From: Sandaracinus amylolyticus
Lineage (GTDB): Bacteria > Myxococcota_A > Polyangia > Polyangiales > Sandaracinaceae
NCBI RefSeq assembly: GCF_021631985.1
Contig: NZ_CP070225.1
Coordinates: forward strand, 10,106,001-10,170,000
Direction of reading: 5' to 3'
DNA length: 64,000 bases
In this document: in pieces, positions 26,784 to 34,675 of the stretch
How the letters are laid out: each line of letters starts with the position of its first letter
How positions within the stretch are numbered: position 1 is the first letter of the stretch
Translations under genes and position numbers: made by a program
The notes under the pieces: model-generated
What the model was told of the DNA's origin: nothing
The model's input: the letters and a program-made list of their open reading frames with translations, nothing else
Database searches by the model: none

Positions 26784-27938
26784 GTGAAGCGCAACCTGCT
26801 CGACACGCTGCTTCGATTCGCCGCGAGCTCGCAGCACGCTCACGAGGATCCGATCACCGAAATCCTCGCGTGGCTGCTCTGGAACGAGCCCGCGTTCATG
26901 CGCGCGTTCGTCGAGCTTCTGTCGCGCCGCGTGCCCGCCCTCGCGAGGGCTTCGCTCCAGCCAGACACGCAAGTGATCACACCGCGGGCGCGTGGTGGTG
27001 GCGTCTGTCGCTACGACCTCGTCCTCGAGGACCGTCGCGCTCCGGCGCGTGTCGTCGTGGAGCTGAAGATCGACCACGATCTCACGCCCAGCGGCGCGGA
27101 GCTCGACTCCACGTGTCCGCGGCACCAGGTGCACGACTACCTCGAGCTCGCGGAAGCAGACCCGCCGGGCTCGCACTGGGTGTTCACGCTCGCACCAGGC
27201 CTCGTCGATGTCGGTGAGGACGCCGAGCGGCACCCGTGCTTCGGCGGCCACCTACGCTGGCAGGAAGTCCACGACGCGTTCGCGCGAGTGCTGCGACTCG
27301 ATCGCAGCGACGCGCTCGAACCGACCGCGAAGGCGCTCGCGACCCAGTTCCTCGAGGTGATGGAGGCTCGTCAGATGGCACATCCGAAGCTGACGTACGA
27401 CGGCGCCGTCGCCGCGCGCCGGTTCATGCGCTTCCGCCAGTCGTTCACCGAAGTCGTGACGGCCGCGTGGAACGAGATGCACGCCGACGGAACGCTCGAA
27501 GGCTTCATCAAGGTCAACGCCGCAGCGTGGCAAGACGAGCATCAGAGACTCGGATACCGACTCTGGGTGCGATCGAAGGACACGACGCACTTCGGATTCA
27601 TCGGCCTCTATCTCGGCGACGACACGACGTTCGACGACGTGCCCGATCTGTATTTCTTCCTGGAGGCACCGCCGAAGTCGCCGGCCCAGCGCGCGCTGGA
27701 GCAGCGAGCAGCCGACGTCACGGCGATCGTCGCGTCGCTCAACGCACGTGACGCACGAACCGTGTGGCGATTCTCGCCGGGCGAACATCAAGTTGTCTGG
27801 GCGACGCAGAGCATCGCGCATGCGCTCGCTGATACGGACCCGCGCGCTGCAATCCTCGCGTGGTTCCGACAGACGGTCCTCGCAGCGCGGGATGGCGGGC
27901 TGCTGAGCATCTATCGAGAAGCGGTGAAGGACTCGTAG
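26784..27938 (+). CDS. PD-(D/E)XK nuclease-superfamily protein (PDDEXK_4-like)
   Basis: 384 residues from a GTG at 26784, the last start before the conserved N-terminus; no Shine-Dalgarno is visible. The N-terminus HEDPITEILAWLLWNEP resembles the E..xTExLAxLL opening of PDDEXK_4-type proteins. Catalytic candidates are Asp78 (CRYDLVLED), Glu93-x-Lys95 (VVVELKIDHD) and Gln115 (HQVHDYLE). The remaining ~260 residues are a mixed domain (FTEVVTAAWNEMHADGTLEG, WVRSKDTTHFGFIGLYLGDD) of unknown fold. It is likely a DNA nuclease or an inactive relative; a role in defence or repair is inferred only from the fold and the accessory neighbourhood. Confidence 0.75.
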   Translation: MKRNLLDTLLRFAASSQHAHEDPITEILAWLLWNEPAFMRAFVELLSRRVPALARASLQPDTQVITPRARGGGVCRYDLVLEDRRAPARVVVELKIDHDLTPSGAELDSTCPRHQVHDYLELAEADPPGSHWVFTLAPGLVDVGEDAERHPCFGGHLRWQEVHDAFARVLRLDRSDALEPTAKALATQFLEVMEARQMAHPKLTYDGAVAARRFMRFRQSFTEVVTAAWNEMHADGTLEGFIKVNAAAWQDEHQRLGYRLWVRSKDTTHFGFIGLYLGDDTTFDDVPDLYFFLEAPPKSPAQRALEQRAADVTAIVASLNARDARTVWRFSPGEHQVVWATQSIAHALADTDPRAAILAWFRQTVLAARDGGLLSIYREAVKDS

Positions 27939-28038
27939 CTTCGTGGGGCCGTCGCGAATGGCCCGCCCGATTCGAGATGTCAGATGTCCTTGCGTCATCC
28001 AGAATTTTTGCTCGAAGCCATCGTCGAATGGTGGGACC

Positions 28039-28130
28039 GCTAACGTTAGCGACCACGCCGACCCTCGAAGTTGGGAACGCCAGGTTAGCGATCACACCCA
28101 ACTCCCGAGCTCGACGTCGCTAACGCTAGC
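28039..28130. repeat. Three TTAGCGA-type repeats, two palindromic
   Basis: GCTAACGTTAGC (28039-28050) is a perfect 12-bp palindrome followed by GACCAC. GTTAGCGATCAC begins at 28084. GCTAACGCTAGC (28119-28130) is near-palindromic and followed by GATGAG. The regularity suggests protein-binding sites or an attachment-type sequence bordering the foreign module. Confidence 0.5.
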
Positions 28131-28314
28131 GATGAGCCCCGCTGTGCGGGTTCCGAGTGGTCACCACCCGCCGACGTGCTTCGACAACGTCAAACGCAGC
28201 GCGGGCTCGCGAACTGATGGGCATGCGTCACCTGCGTGGATTGAGTGACGATCAGCATGGCGCGATGTGAGCACACCATCGCCTCCTCGATCGCTACTGA
28301 ATCGCGTCCCTCCG

Positions 28315-28338
28315 TCGAGCTCGTACGTGCGAGCTCGA
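28315..28338. promoter_or_regulatory. 9-bp inverted repeat upstream of the two-gene module
   Basis: TCGAGCTCG (28315-28323) and CGAGCTCGA (28330-28338), a perfect repeat with the spacer TACGTG, centred 59 bp before the ATG at 28385. Position and symmetry fit an operator. No cognate regulator is encoded nearby, so the first gene of the module itself is a candidate. Confidence 0.5.
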
Positions 28339-28384
28339 TGAGCACGTTCCGTTGGGCCGTTCGGTTGCGCTATGCTTCCTTGAC

Positions 28385-28957
28385 ATGACGCTGACCGAGT
28401 ACGACAAGGCATACGCCTCGTTCATCCAGCAGGCGATCCTCGGGTTTGCTGAGCAAGACCCGCTGCTGTCGAAGATCAGAGCGGTCACCTCGCGTCATCG
28501 GGGGCCACACCGACTCTACCACGAGCAGAAGCCAATCGATCTGCAGACGGTCGAAATGGAGAGTGGCTCAACACTCGCATTCGATGCAATTCGCAGGAGC
28601 GACATCGAGGCTGTATCCGCCTTTGTCCACGAGCTCGCATCCGGATACGTCGAGCAGATGTCGAAGCAGTTCTTCGCCTCGGCGGATAAGGTGGTCGGAG
28701 TGACGGGTCTTGAGTTCGATGCGCGCGGCAAACCGCTCAGCTGGGATCTCGTGAATGATATGCTCGAGCGGATGGATATCGATTTCGATGAAAACGGAGC
28801 CCCCAAGCTGCCGAGCCTGGTTGTGAATCCGCAGGTCGCGCGAGAGTTCGAGAATCAGGCGATGACTCAAGAACAGAGCGCTCGCCATGCTCAGATAATC
28901 CAGGCGAAGAAGGAGCAATACGATGCTGCAAAACGTAGTCGCCGCATTTCTGTCTGA
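28385..28957 (+). CDS. Uncharacterised protein, first gene of the low-GC two-gene module
   Basis: 190 residues, not recognised, with no signal or TM segment. It is mostly helical in the first 90 residues (TEYDKAYASFIQQAILGFAE). A distinctive segment near 105-150 (GVTGLEFDARGKPLSWDLVN, then MDIDFDENGAPKLPSLVVNP) looks like a small alpha/beta domain. The end is a charged, probably helical tail (MTQEQSARHAQIIQAKKEQY). Third-position GC in the first 70 codons is roughly 70 per cent, against well above 90 in neighbours, which indicates transfer. It overlaps the next gene by 35 bp, so the pair is co-translated. Possible roles are DNA binding or a partner that restrains or targets the nuclease; no function is claimed. 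Confidence 0.75.
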   Translation: MTLTEYDKAYASFIQQAILGFAEQDPLLSKIRAVTSRHRGPHRLYHEQKPIDLQTVEMESGSTLAFDAIRRSDIEAVSAFVHELASGYVEQMSKQFFASADKVVGVTGLEFDARGKPLSWDLVNDMLERMDIDFDENGAPKLPSLVVNPQVAREFENQAMTQEQSARHAQIIQAKKEQYDAAKRSRRISV

Positions 28958-30530
28958 CCTGCGCGAACGCGATCTGGATCTTCCGCTGCTCGCCTTGCTT
29001 CATGCGGACGAGTTCTTCGATATTCACTTCACGCATGGAAATGCGGAGTTTGGGAAAGATTTTCTGGCGAAGCGAAAGAGCTCTGATGGGTGTATGGAGC
29101 AGTGGTGCTTTCAGTCCAAAGCGGGTGACATAAATCAAAGCACCTGGAGGAACGATGTCCAGGGACAGCTGTTGGAGGCTGCTACTTCAAATCTCGGTCA
29201 TCCTGGATTCGACACAAACCTGCCCCGCCGCGTCGCTCTGATCGTCACGGGACGCCTCGCTGGCAACGCTGCCCTCGCAGCGCAGGATTTCAACGAAAAC
29301 TATGTTCACGGCAAGCTGGGGCTGGCGAAGATCGAGTTCTGGACGATTGACGTGCTTGCCGAGCGGTTTACTCAGAAGACCCTCGCCGCACTTGGGCCAC
29401 AGCCAGACGATCTGCGCCGCAGCGGCGCGTTTCTTCAATTCCACGGCGATGCACTACAGGGTAAAACGACCGCTGCTGCGCTGGAGACGTACTCCCAGAC
29501 ATGGCTGCCCCGCGATGACGATACAGAAGTATTCAAGGTAGCGTTCGAGGCCGCGTTGATCGCCCAGGCGCTTCGCCAACGAGAACGCCACTACGAAGAA
29601 GTTCACGCTTACCTTGCGCTGGCTCGTGCACTGCTAGCCATGATTCATGATCGCGGTTCTGACAGTGAAGAGCTTGTGCTTCTGCGTGACGCTGCGCGCG
29701 CGGGTGCGCGCGATGCCTGTAGTCGCTTTGTCGCCTCTGTCGAGCCCGCTTGGAGATCGTCCAAGTGCGATCTGGTCCGCTCCGAACTGCCCGGCGTCGC
29801 GGAGCCCGCGCACTACCTTGTGTACTGCGCGCGCATGGTTGAGATCGTATCACTTGCGTTCTTCTGGTCGTCGGAACCCGCGACGCGCGTGACGCTCGGG
29901 AAGCTGCTGGATGAGTTCGTGGCCGCAGAGCCTGGTGCGGGCCATCCGCTTTCGGATCGCCATGTCGTCTCGCTCGTGTGGGCCGCGCTTGTTCTCATCG
30001 CCACTGGAAGGCGCGAATGCGCGACGAAGCTGATCCGCAACGCGACCGTCTGGCTCTGTGATCGCTTCGAGGATGGCGGAGGCCTCGCGTCGGTGGACGC
30101 AGATCCTGCTGACGAGATTCGTGCCGTGTTCGGCGCCCGCTTCGAGTTCGTCGAGCAAGCCGGCTCGAGACACAGCTTTTGTGCATGCGCACTCGCTGAC
30201 CTCGCAGCCTTTCTGCAGGACGGTCAACTGTATGCCGACGTGGTTAACGACCTCCTGGCGACGAAGATTGCCGCGCAGTATTGGCAGGCGGCAGACACGC
30301 CTGGGCAGTTCGTCGTGGAAGGAGAAGACGTCGTCCAATTCATGAGCGTCCGGTTCGAGGAGACGCTTCCCCACGGAGATGGGTCGTACGCCGAACACGT
30401 AGTAACGGAGCCGGCGCAGTTCAGCGCTTCGAAGATTGCCGGGCCGAGCTGGTACATTGGCTTGAGCCTCCTGCTCAGGGACCGCTACTTCGTCCGACTC
30501 TGGCAAGCGATCGTTGCGGGCTCGCCGTAA
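28923..30530 (+). CDS. Putative Mrr-like nuclease with large helical C-terminal domain
   Basis: 535 residues. The N-terminal ~160 residues look like a restriction-endonuclease fold: HGNAEFGKDFLAKRK gives Glu42 and Asp46, and MEQWCFQSKAGDI gives Gln64-x-Lys66. This is the D..QxK variant of PD-(D/E)XK seen in Mrr/HJC-type enzymes. A beta strand RRVALIVTGRLAG and a further strand IEFWTIDVLAERF complete the core. Residues 170-535 are long helices without a recognisable domain (QRERHYEEVHAYLALARALL) and may sense or oligomerise. AAGGAG lies 7 nt before the ATG inside the upstream gene. Foreign base composition and pairing suggest a mobile defence-type cassette (inference). Confidence 0.75.
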   Translation: MLQNVVAAFLSDLRERDLDLPLLALLHADEFFDIHFTHGNAEFGKDFLAKRKSSDGCMEQWCFQSKAGDINQSTWRNDVQGQLLEAATSNLGHPGFDTNLPRRVALIVTGRLAGNAALAAQDFNENYVHGKLGLAKIEFWTIDVLAERFTQKTLAALGPQPDDLRRSGAFLQFHGDALQGKTTAAALETYSQTWLPRDDDTEVFKVAFEAALIAQALRQRERHYEEVHAYLALARALLAMIHDRGSDSEELVLLRDAARAGARDACSRFVASVEPAWRSSKCDLVRSELPGVAEPAHYLVYCARMVEIVSLAFFWSSEPATRVTLGKLLDEFVAAEPGAGHPLSDRHVVSLVWAALVLIATGRRECATKLIRNATVWLCDRFEDGGGLASVDADPADEIRAVFGARFEFVEQAGSRHSFCACALADLAAFLQDGQLYADVVNDLLATKIAAQYWQAADTPGQFVVEGEDVVQFMSVRFEETLPHGDGSYAEHVVTEPAQFSASKIAGPSWYIGLSLLLRDRYFVRLWQAIVAGSP

Positions 30531-30923
30531 CGCTTCTGCTCGCTCGGCAGGACGCGCGACGGACCGACTACGCCGGGACATCAGTCGCGCGGCGCCGTGC
30601 CGGTTGTTGAACGATCATCAGATTGGCGCGACGCGCAGACGCCGGTGTTGGCTTGCGATGAGCGCAGGTTGCGGCTGCGGCTGGGATGTCGATCCTTTCG
30701 CGACGATTCATGGCGACCGCGTCGTTCGACGCCGGCGATGGACGCGCCGCCCAAGCGTGCCGGCTCGTCAGCAGGCAGTCCCGCCGCCGCGGAGCTTCGG
30801 GAAGCGGCGGTTCGGTCCGGCAGAACTCGCGCGCGTGGGTCGGTTTCTTCGAGATGTCCCTGGCGCGGAGAAGTCGCCGCGGCCGCGGAAGCGAAAAACG
30901 TCGCCTTCCCCTCGGTCCGCGTC
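30531..30923. other. 393-bp intergenic region, nothing recognised
   Basis: It separates the low-GC module from native genes. GC rises back to the genome norm along it. No credible open frame, hairpin terminator, tRNA or repeat was found. It may be the right boundary of the inserted segment. Confidence 0.6.
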
Positions 30924-31769
30924 CTATCCCCCAGACCCCGTCGCAACCGACCCGCACCCACTCGGCGCCCACTCGCACTCGAACTCCCCATTGCTCGTCA
31001 CGTATCGCTCGTAGAAGTCGCCGCACGTCGGATTCGAGTCGTGGACGCAATTGAAGTCCAGATCGATCTCCATCATGTGCGGGTCGGCCGGTAGATCGAT
31101 CTCGTCTCCTCGCCTGACCGGCTCCGGGGCGCCTTCGAAGAAGTGCGCTTGCGCGGTCGGGGGACGGGAGTCGGACGTCTCGAAGAACAACACGCAGCGC
31201 AGGCCGGTGTCGGTCTCGATGCTGGCGTCGAAGGGGTCGTGCGGGCCGGCGATGTCGCGGGTGTGGATCCACGTCGCGCCCGCGCCGTCGTCGATGACGT
31301 TCGTGTCGTTCCACGTCTCGACCATGCGGTCGTGGAGGTAGGCGTCGGTCGAGAGGAAGAGGCGATTGTTCTCCGCGCCGCCGCTGCTCGTGCCGTCGTC
31401 GCCGCCGCCGAGCACGAGGTACACGCGCTCGACGTGCGCGAGCATCGGGAGCCCGTCGGGCGTGATCGACGTGAAGAGGCGGTGGGTGATGGTCAGGAAG
31501 ACCGCGCGGCGGCTCTCGTCCATCGACGACCAGCGCTCGCATTCATCATCGCCGAGCGTCGCGAAGAGGCGATCGCGCATCGCGGCGAGCGTCTCGGGGC
31601 CGGCGTCGGGTGGCGGTGCGTCGGTCGGTGCTTCCGCCGCGTCACGCGGTGCGGCATCGAGCTGGACAGCGATGGTCGCGTCGCGCGAGGCGGCGTCGAG
31701 CCCCGCGTCGATCGACGCTGGTGCGCTCGCGCAGCCGGCCAACAAGAGCGCCATGGCGATCCTCGTCAC
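30924..31769 (-). CDS. Lipoprotein of unknown function
   Basis: 281 residues from a GTG at 31769 (an ATG 5 codons later leaves too short a signal). The very short signal peptide is MTRIAMALLLAGC with Cys13. An Asp/Ala/Pro-rich linker extends to about residue 58. The globular part (HRLFTSITPDGLPMLAHVER, then VYLVLGGGDDGTSSGGAENN) ends in a Cys-containing region (NCVHDSNPTCGDFYERY). No family was recognised. It is probably anchored in the outer membrane and its base composition is native. Confidence 0.75.
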   Translation of the reverse strand: MTRIAMALLLAGCASAPASIDAGLDAASRDATIAVQLDAAPRDAAEAPTDAPPPDAGPETLAAMRDRLFATLGDDECERWSSMDESRRAVFLTITHRLFTSITPDGLPMLAHVERVYLVLGGGDDGTSSGGAENNRLFLSTDAYLHDRMVETWNDTNVIDDGAGATWIHTRDIAGPHDPFDASIETDTGLRCVLFFETSDSRPPTAQAHFFEGAPEPVRRGDEIDLPADPHMMEIDLDFNCVHDSNPTCGDFYERYVTSNGEFECEWAPSGCGSVATGSGG

Positions 31770-31809
31770 CCCGCGATCGCATCACGAATCGGCCGGCAGC
31801 GCGAGACGG

Positions 31810-32634
31810 TCACTCGCGGACGCTTCGGGCGCGCGTGATCTGCGACGGAGTCACGCCGAGCACGCGGCGCATGCAGCGCGCCATGTGGCTCTGGTGCGCG
31901 AAGCCGGCCTCGAGCGCGATCTGGCTCGTGCCGAGCTCGCCGCGCAGCAGCAGCGCCCGCGCTCGCTCGACGCGCCTGCGGATGACGTACTCGTGCACCG
32001 GGATCGACGTCGAGCGCTTGAAGAGCACGCGGAAGTGCGACGCGCTCACGCCCGCGACCTTCGCGAGCCGCACCAGCGAGAGGTCGCCGTCGAGGTGCGC
32101 CTCGATCCACTCGGTCACGCGCGCGAGCTGCCGCGGCGAGAGCCCAGCCGCTCGGCGCGGCGTCGTGGGCGCGCGATAGCTCGCGAGCAGATGCACGGCG
32201 AGCGCGAGGCCGAGGCTCTCGCGATAGAGCGTCGTGGACCGCGCCGCGGCGCGATGCTCCGCCTCGAGCGCCCACACGATGTGCTCGACCTGCGCGTCGC
32301 GGAAGCAGAAGCGCGGCTCGAGCGCGGCGCGATCGGGATCGAGCCCGAGGTCCTCCGCGGCGAGACGGATCAGCGAGGGCGGGAGGTACAGATCGATCAC
32401 GGAGCTCGGATCGTCCTGTACGCACTCGTCGAACCCGCCGATCGGCACGAGGCTGATCTCGCCGCGCACGACGACCGCGCGTGTCGCGACGCGATGACAC
32501 GAGACGCGCGCGGGCGCGCTCGCGTGGATGCTGAGGCAGTGATCGGCGGTGGCCCCGAAGCGCACGGTGCCGGGCGCGAGATGGCGCAGCTCGAAGCGCG
32601 GCTCGACCCTCGGTGAGAACGCGGTCAGCGACAT
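31810..32634 (-). CDS. AraC family transcriptional regulator
   Basis: 274 residues. The N-terminal half (1-165) is a cupin-like or unclassified sensor region. The C-terminal ~100 residues are the double helix-turn-helix: LSLVRLAKVAGVSASHFRVL, then FKRSTSIPVHEYVIRRRVER, then second-HTH elements IALEAGFAHQSHMARCMRRV and LGVTPSQI. It is divergent from an imine-reductase-like gene across a 121-bp gap containing direct repeats, and so probably controls it. The effector is unknown. Confidence 0.9.
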   Translation of the reverse strand: MSLTAFSPRVEPRFELRHLAPGTVRFGATADHCLSIHASAPARVSCHRVATRAVVVRGEISLVPIGGFDECVQDDPSSVIDLYLPPSLIRLAAEDLGLDPDRAALEPRFCFRDAQVEHIVWALEAEHRAAARSTTLYRESLGLALAVHLLASYRAPTTPRRAAGLSPRQLARVTEWIEAHLDGDLSLVRLAKVAGVSASHFRVLFKRSTSIPVHEYVIRRRVERARALLLRGELGTSQIALEAGFAHQSHMARCMRRVLGVTPSQITRARSVRE

Positions 32635-32673
32635 GACGCGACCATAGGGCTCCGAGCAGCCCGATCGCCATCC

Positions 32674-32703
32674 GATCGTGCTCACGAACGCAGCGGATCG
32701 TGC
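32674..32703. promoter_or_regulatory. Direct repeats, candidate AraC-type sites
   Basis: GATCGTGC occurs at 32674-32681 and 32696-32703, exactly 22 bp apart and within the similar contexts CCGATCGTGCTC and CGGATCGTGCGC. Two helical turns between direct half-sites is typical for AraC-family binding. It lies between the divergent regulator and reductase genes. Confidence 0.35.
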
Positions 32704-32755
32704 GCGACCCGTCGCGCGTCGAGCGGTAGCGATCCGTGCACGAGAGGAGAACGAC

Positions 32756-33625
32756 ATGGCACGAGTTTCCATCTTGGGTGCGGGTCGCATGGGCACCGCG
32801 CTGGTGCGCGCGCTCGCGAAGGCGGGGCACGCAGTGACGGTGTGGAATCGAACGGAGTCGAAGGCGCGGGCGCTCGAGGCTGCCGGTGCGCGGATCGCGC
32901 GCTCGCTCGTCGATGCGGCCGACGCGGACCTCGTGATCGACATCGTCAGCGACTACGACACGAGCGCTGCGCTGCTGCGCGACGCCGAGGTGCAGCGCGC
33001 GCTGCGCGGCAGGACGTTCCTCGAGCTCGCGTCGGGCACGCCCGCCGAGGCGCAGCGCGCCGGGGCGTGGGCGGCGGAGCACGACATTCGATATCTCGAT
33101 GGCGCGATCATGGCGACGCCCGACTTCATCGGTCAGCCGGGCTGCACGATCCTGTACTCGGGGCCGACGGAGCTCTTCGAGGCGCACCAGGCGACGCTGC
33201 GCGCGCTCGCGGACAACGGGCTCTATGTCGGTCGCGAGATCGGGCATGCGAACGTGCTCGACAACGCGATCCTCGTGGTCCTCTGGGGCGCGGTGCACGG
33301 CGTGCTGCACGGGGCGGCGATCTGCGAGGCCGAGGGCTTCTCGCTCGCGACGTTCCGCGGTGCGCTCCGAGGATCGTGGCCGGTCGTCGAGCCGCTGCTC
33401 TCCTCGGCGCTCGAGCGGATCGAAGGGCGGCGCTGGGCCGCCGACGCGACGACGCAGTCGGCGCTCGCGCCCGCGCTGGCGTCGGTGCGTCACCTCCTCG
33501 CGATCAGCGAAGCGCACGGCATCGACGCGGGGCTCCCCGAAGCGTTCCACCGCGTGATCCAGCGCGCGGTCGAGCGCGGCCATCGCGACGACGACATCGC
33601 ATCCGCGTACGAAGGCATGCGCTGA
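32756..33625 (+). CDS. NAD(P)-dependent imine-reductase-like oxidoreductase
   Basis: 289 residues. The Rossmann motif ILGAGRMGTALVRALAKAG and VWNRTESKA (an NADP-type Arg after the second strand) are present. The segment DLVIDIVSDYDTSAALL and the conserved YLDGAIMATPDFIGQPGC match imine reductases rather than 3-hydroxyisobutyrate dehydrogenases, which would have a catalytic Lys here. The C-terminal helical dimerisation domain is complete. It would reduce cyclic or acyclic imines, but the natural substrate is unknown. GAGAGGAGA precedes the ATG. It is followed by repeat copy 4. Confidence 0.83.
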   Translation: MARVSILGAGRMGTALVRALAKAGHAVTVWNRTESKARALEAAGARIARSLVDAADADLVIDIVSDYDTSAALLRDAEVQRALRGRTFLELASGTPAEAQRAGAWAAEHDIRYLDGAIMATPDFIGQPGCTILYSGPTELFEAHQATLRALADNGLYVGREIGHANVLDNAILVVLWGAVHGVLHGAAICEAEGFSLATFRGALRGSWPVVEPLLSSALERIEGRRWAADATTQSALAPALASVRHLLAISEAHGIDAGLPEAFHRVIQRAVERGHRDDDIASAYEGMR

Positions 33626-33634
33626 AGGCTCAAA

Positions 33635-33732
33635 GACTCTCGAAAAATCGGCTCGCCCGCCCGCCCCTACCGTCCGCGCGCTTCGCGCGCTCCCGTCCGG
33701 GACGTGCGGGACGAGCACTCCGGTAGGGGCTC
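33635..33732 (-). repeat. Stop-abutting hairpin repeat, copy 4
   Basis: 98-bp copy with the same ends (GACTCTCGAAAAATCGGC and GAGCACTCCGGTAGGGGC). The outer arms are weakened (GCCCGCCCC against GGGACGTGC), but the inner GCGCGC-TTC-GCGCGC core is intact. It abuts the stop (33731-33733) of the 32-residue membrane peptide, and its other end lies 9 bp after the stop of the plus-strand reductase. Confidence 0.85.
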
Positions 33733-33829
33733 ACTCGTGGAGGAGCTTCTGAATCGTGCAGAGCCCGAACGTGATGGCGGGCACTCCGAGACAGAGCGCG
33801 ATGTAGATGAGCGTGAACGTCAGGTCCAT
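33731..33829 (-). CDS. Small single-pass membrane peptide (32 residues)
   Basis: An ATG at 33829 opens 32 codons. The residues MDLTF and LIYIALCLGVPAITFGLC form one continuous TM helix, followed by the short charged tail IQKLLHE. No strong Shine-Dalgarno is seen. Support comes from the clean membrane-peptide composition in a GC-rich genome and from its stop codon meeting the repeat in the same way as two clearly real genes. Function unknown; such peptides often regulate membrane complexes. Confidence 0.5.
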   Translation of the reverse strand: MDLTFTLIYIALCLGVPAITFGLCTIQKLLHE

Positions 33830-33978
33830 GGCTCGCACACATAGGCCCGCTCGAGTCCTCGGGGCACGCTGCGCGAGAGCGCCGGCCCAGTCACCTGCTC
33901 CGGTCATCGACTGAACCCTGCGGAGAGAGCTGAGCGCGGTGACTCGACCTCGCGCGGCACCGGTCCTAGGTCGCGCGG

Positions 33979-34674
33979 ATGGTCGACACAGGACGCGCTC
34001 TCACTCGAGTCACCGACGGAGTCTGGGTTGCCACCGAGCCGGTGCGCATCGTCGGGATGCGGCTCACGACGACGATGACGGTGCTCGCGCTCCGCGATGG
34101 GAGCGTGCTCGTCCACTCGCCGATTCCCGCGACGCCCGAGCGTCGCCTTGCGGTCGAGGCGCTGGGGCGCGTCGCACACCTCTACGCGCCCAACACCTAC
34201 CATCACATGTGGCTCGGCGAGTGGGCCGCGGCCTATCCCGACGCCTGCGTGCACGCGCCGCCGGGGCTCGCGGGCAAGCGGCCCGAGCTGCGCATCGGAC
34301 GCGTGCACGGCACGACCGGCGATGGCGCGTTCCACGACGCGTGCGACGAGCTGCGGATCGATGGGTTCCGGCTCGAGGAGAGCGTGCTGGTGCACCGCCC
34401 CAGCGGGACGTTGGTGGTCACGGATCTCGTGCACAACGTCGGGCGGCCCGAAGATCCGTGGACCGCGTTCTACGCGAAGACGATGGGCTTCTATGATCGT
34501 GTCGGGCTGAGCCGCGTGCTCCGGCTCGCCGCGTTCTCCGATCGTCGCGCGGCGCGCCGCAGCGTCGACGACGTGCTCTCGCGATCGTTCGATCGGCTCG
34601 TCGTCGGACACGGCACACCGGTCGAGACCGGCGCGCGCGACGCGCTCGCGGCCGCGTGCACGTGGATGACGTGA
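33979..34674 (+). CDS. DUF4336 / metallo-beta-lactamase-fold-like protein
   Basis: 231 residues. The N-terminus VTDGVWVATEPVRIVGMRLT and LRDGSVLVHSPIPATPERR match DUF4336, a diverged metallo-hydrolase fold. The canonical HxHxDH metal motif is replaced by APNTYHHMWLGEWAAAYPDA, as in that family. A late strand LVVTDLVHNVGRPEDPW and DRLVVGHGTPVETGA keep the usual C-terminal His. Function not established. It is convergent with the following gene, with stops 1 nt apart. Confidence 0.83.
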   Translation: MVDTGRALTRVTDGVWVATEPVRIVGMRLTTTMTVLALRDGSVLVHSPIPATPERRLAVEALGRVAHLYAPNTYHHMWLGEWAAAYPDACVHAPPGLAGKRPELRIGRVHGTTGDGAFHDACDELRIDGFRLEESVLVHRPSGTLVVTDLVHNVGRPEDPWTAFYAKTMGFYDRVGLSRVLRLAAFSDRRAARRSVDDVLSRSFDRLVVGHGTPVETGARDALAAACTWMT

Positions 34675-34675
34675 C

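Larger units (their letters stand above)
27939..28384. other. 446-bp AT-richer intergenic spacer with palindromes
   Basis: No open frame of protein character. It is lower in GC than the flanks on the left. It contains the palindromic motif cluster at 28039-28130 and the long inverted repeat at 28315-28338, and ends in a TATGCT -10-like hexamer (28371-28376) before the two-gene module. Confidence 0.6.

Noticed and set aside
26355..27251. 298-codon minus frame over the tandem array with HHPPGWSDPQRLRI repeats
   Set aside because: The 14-residue periodicity comes from the 42-bp repeat being divisible by three. The rest is antisense of the nuclease-like gene.
30568..31014. Open frames in the 30.5-30.9 kb spacer
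   Set aside because: Low-complexity Arg/Ser/Pro composition, no start context, and no domain pattern.
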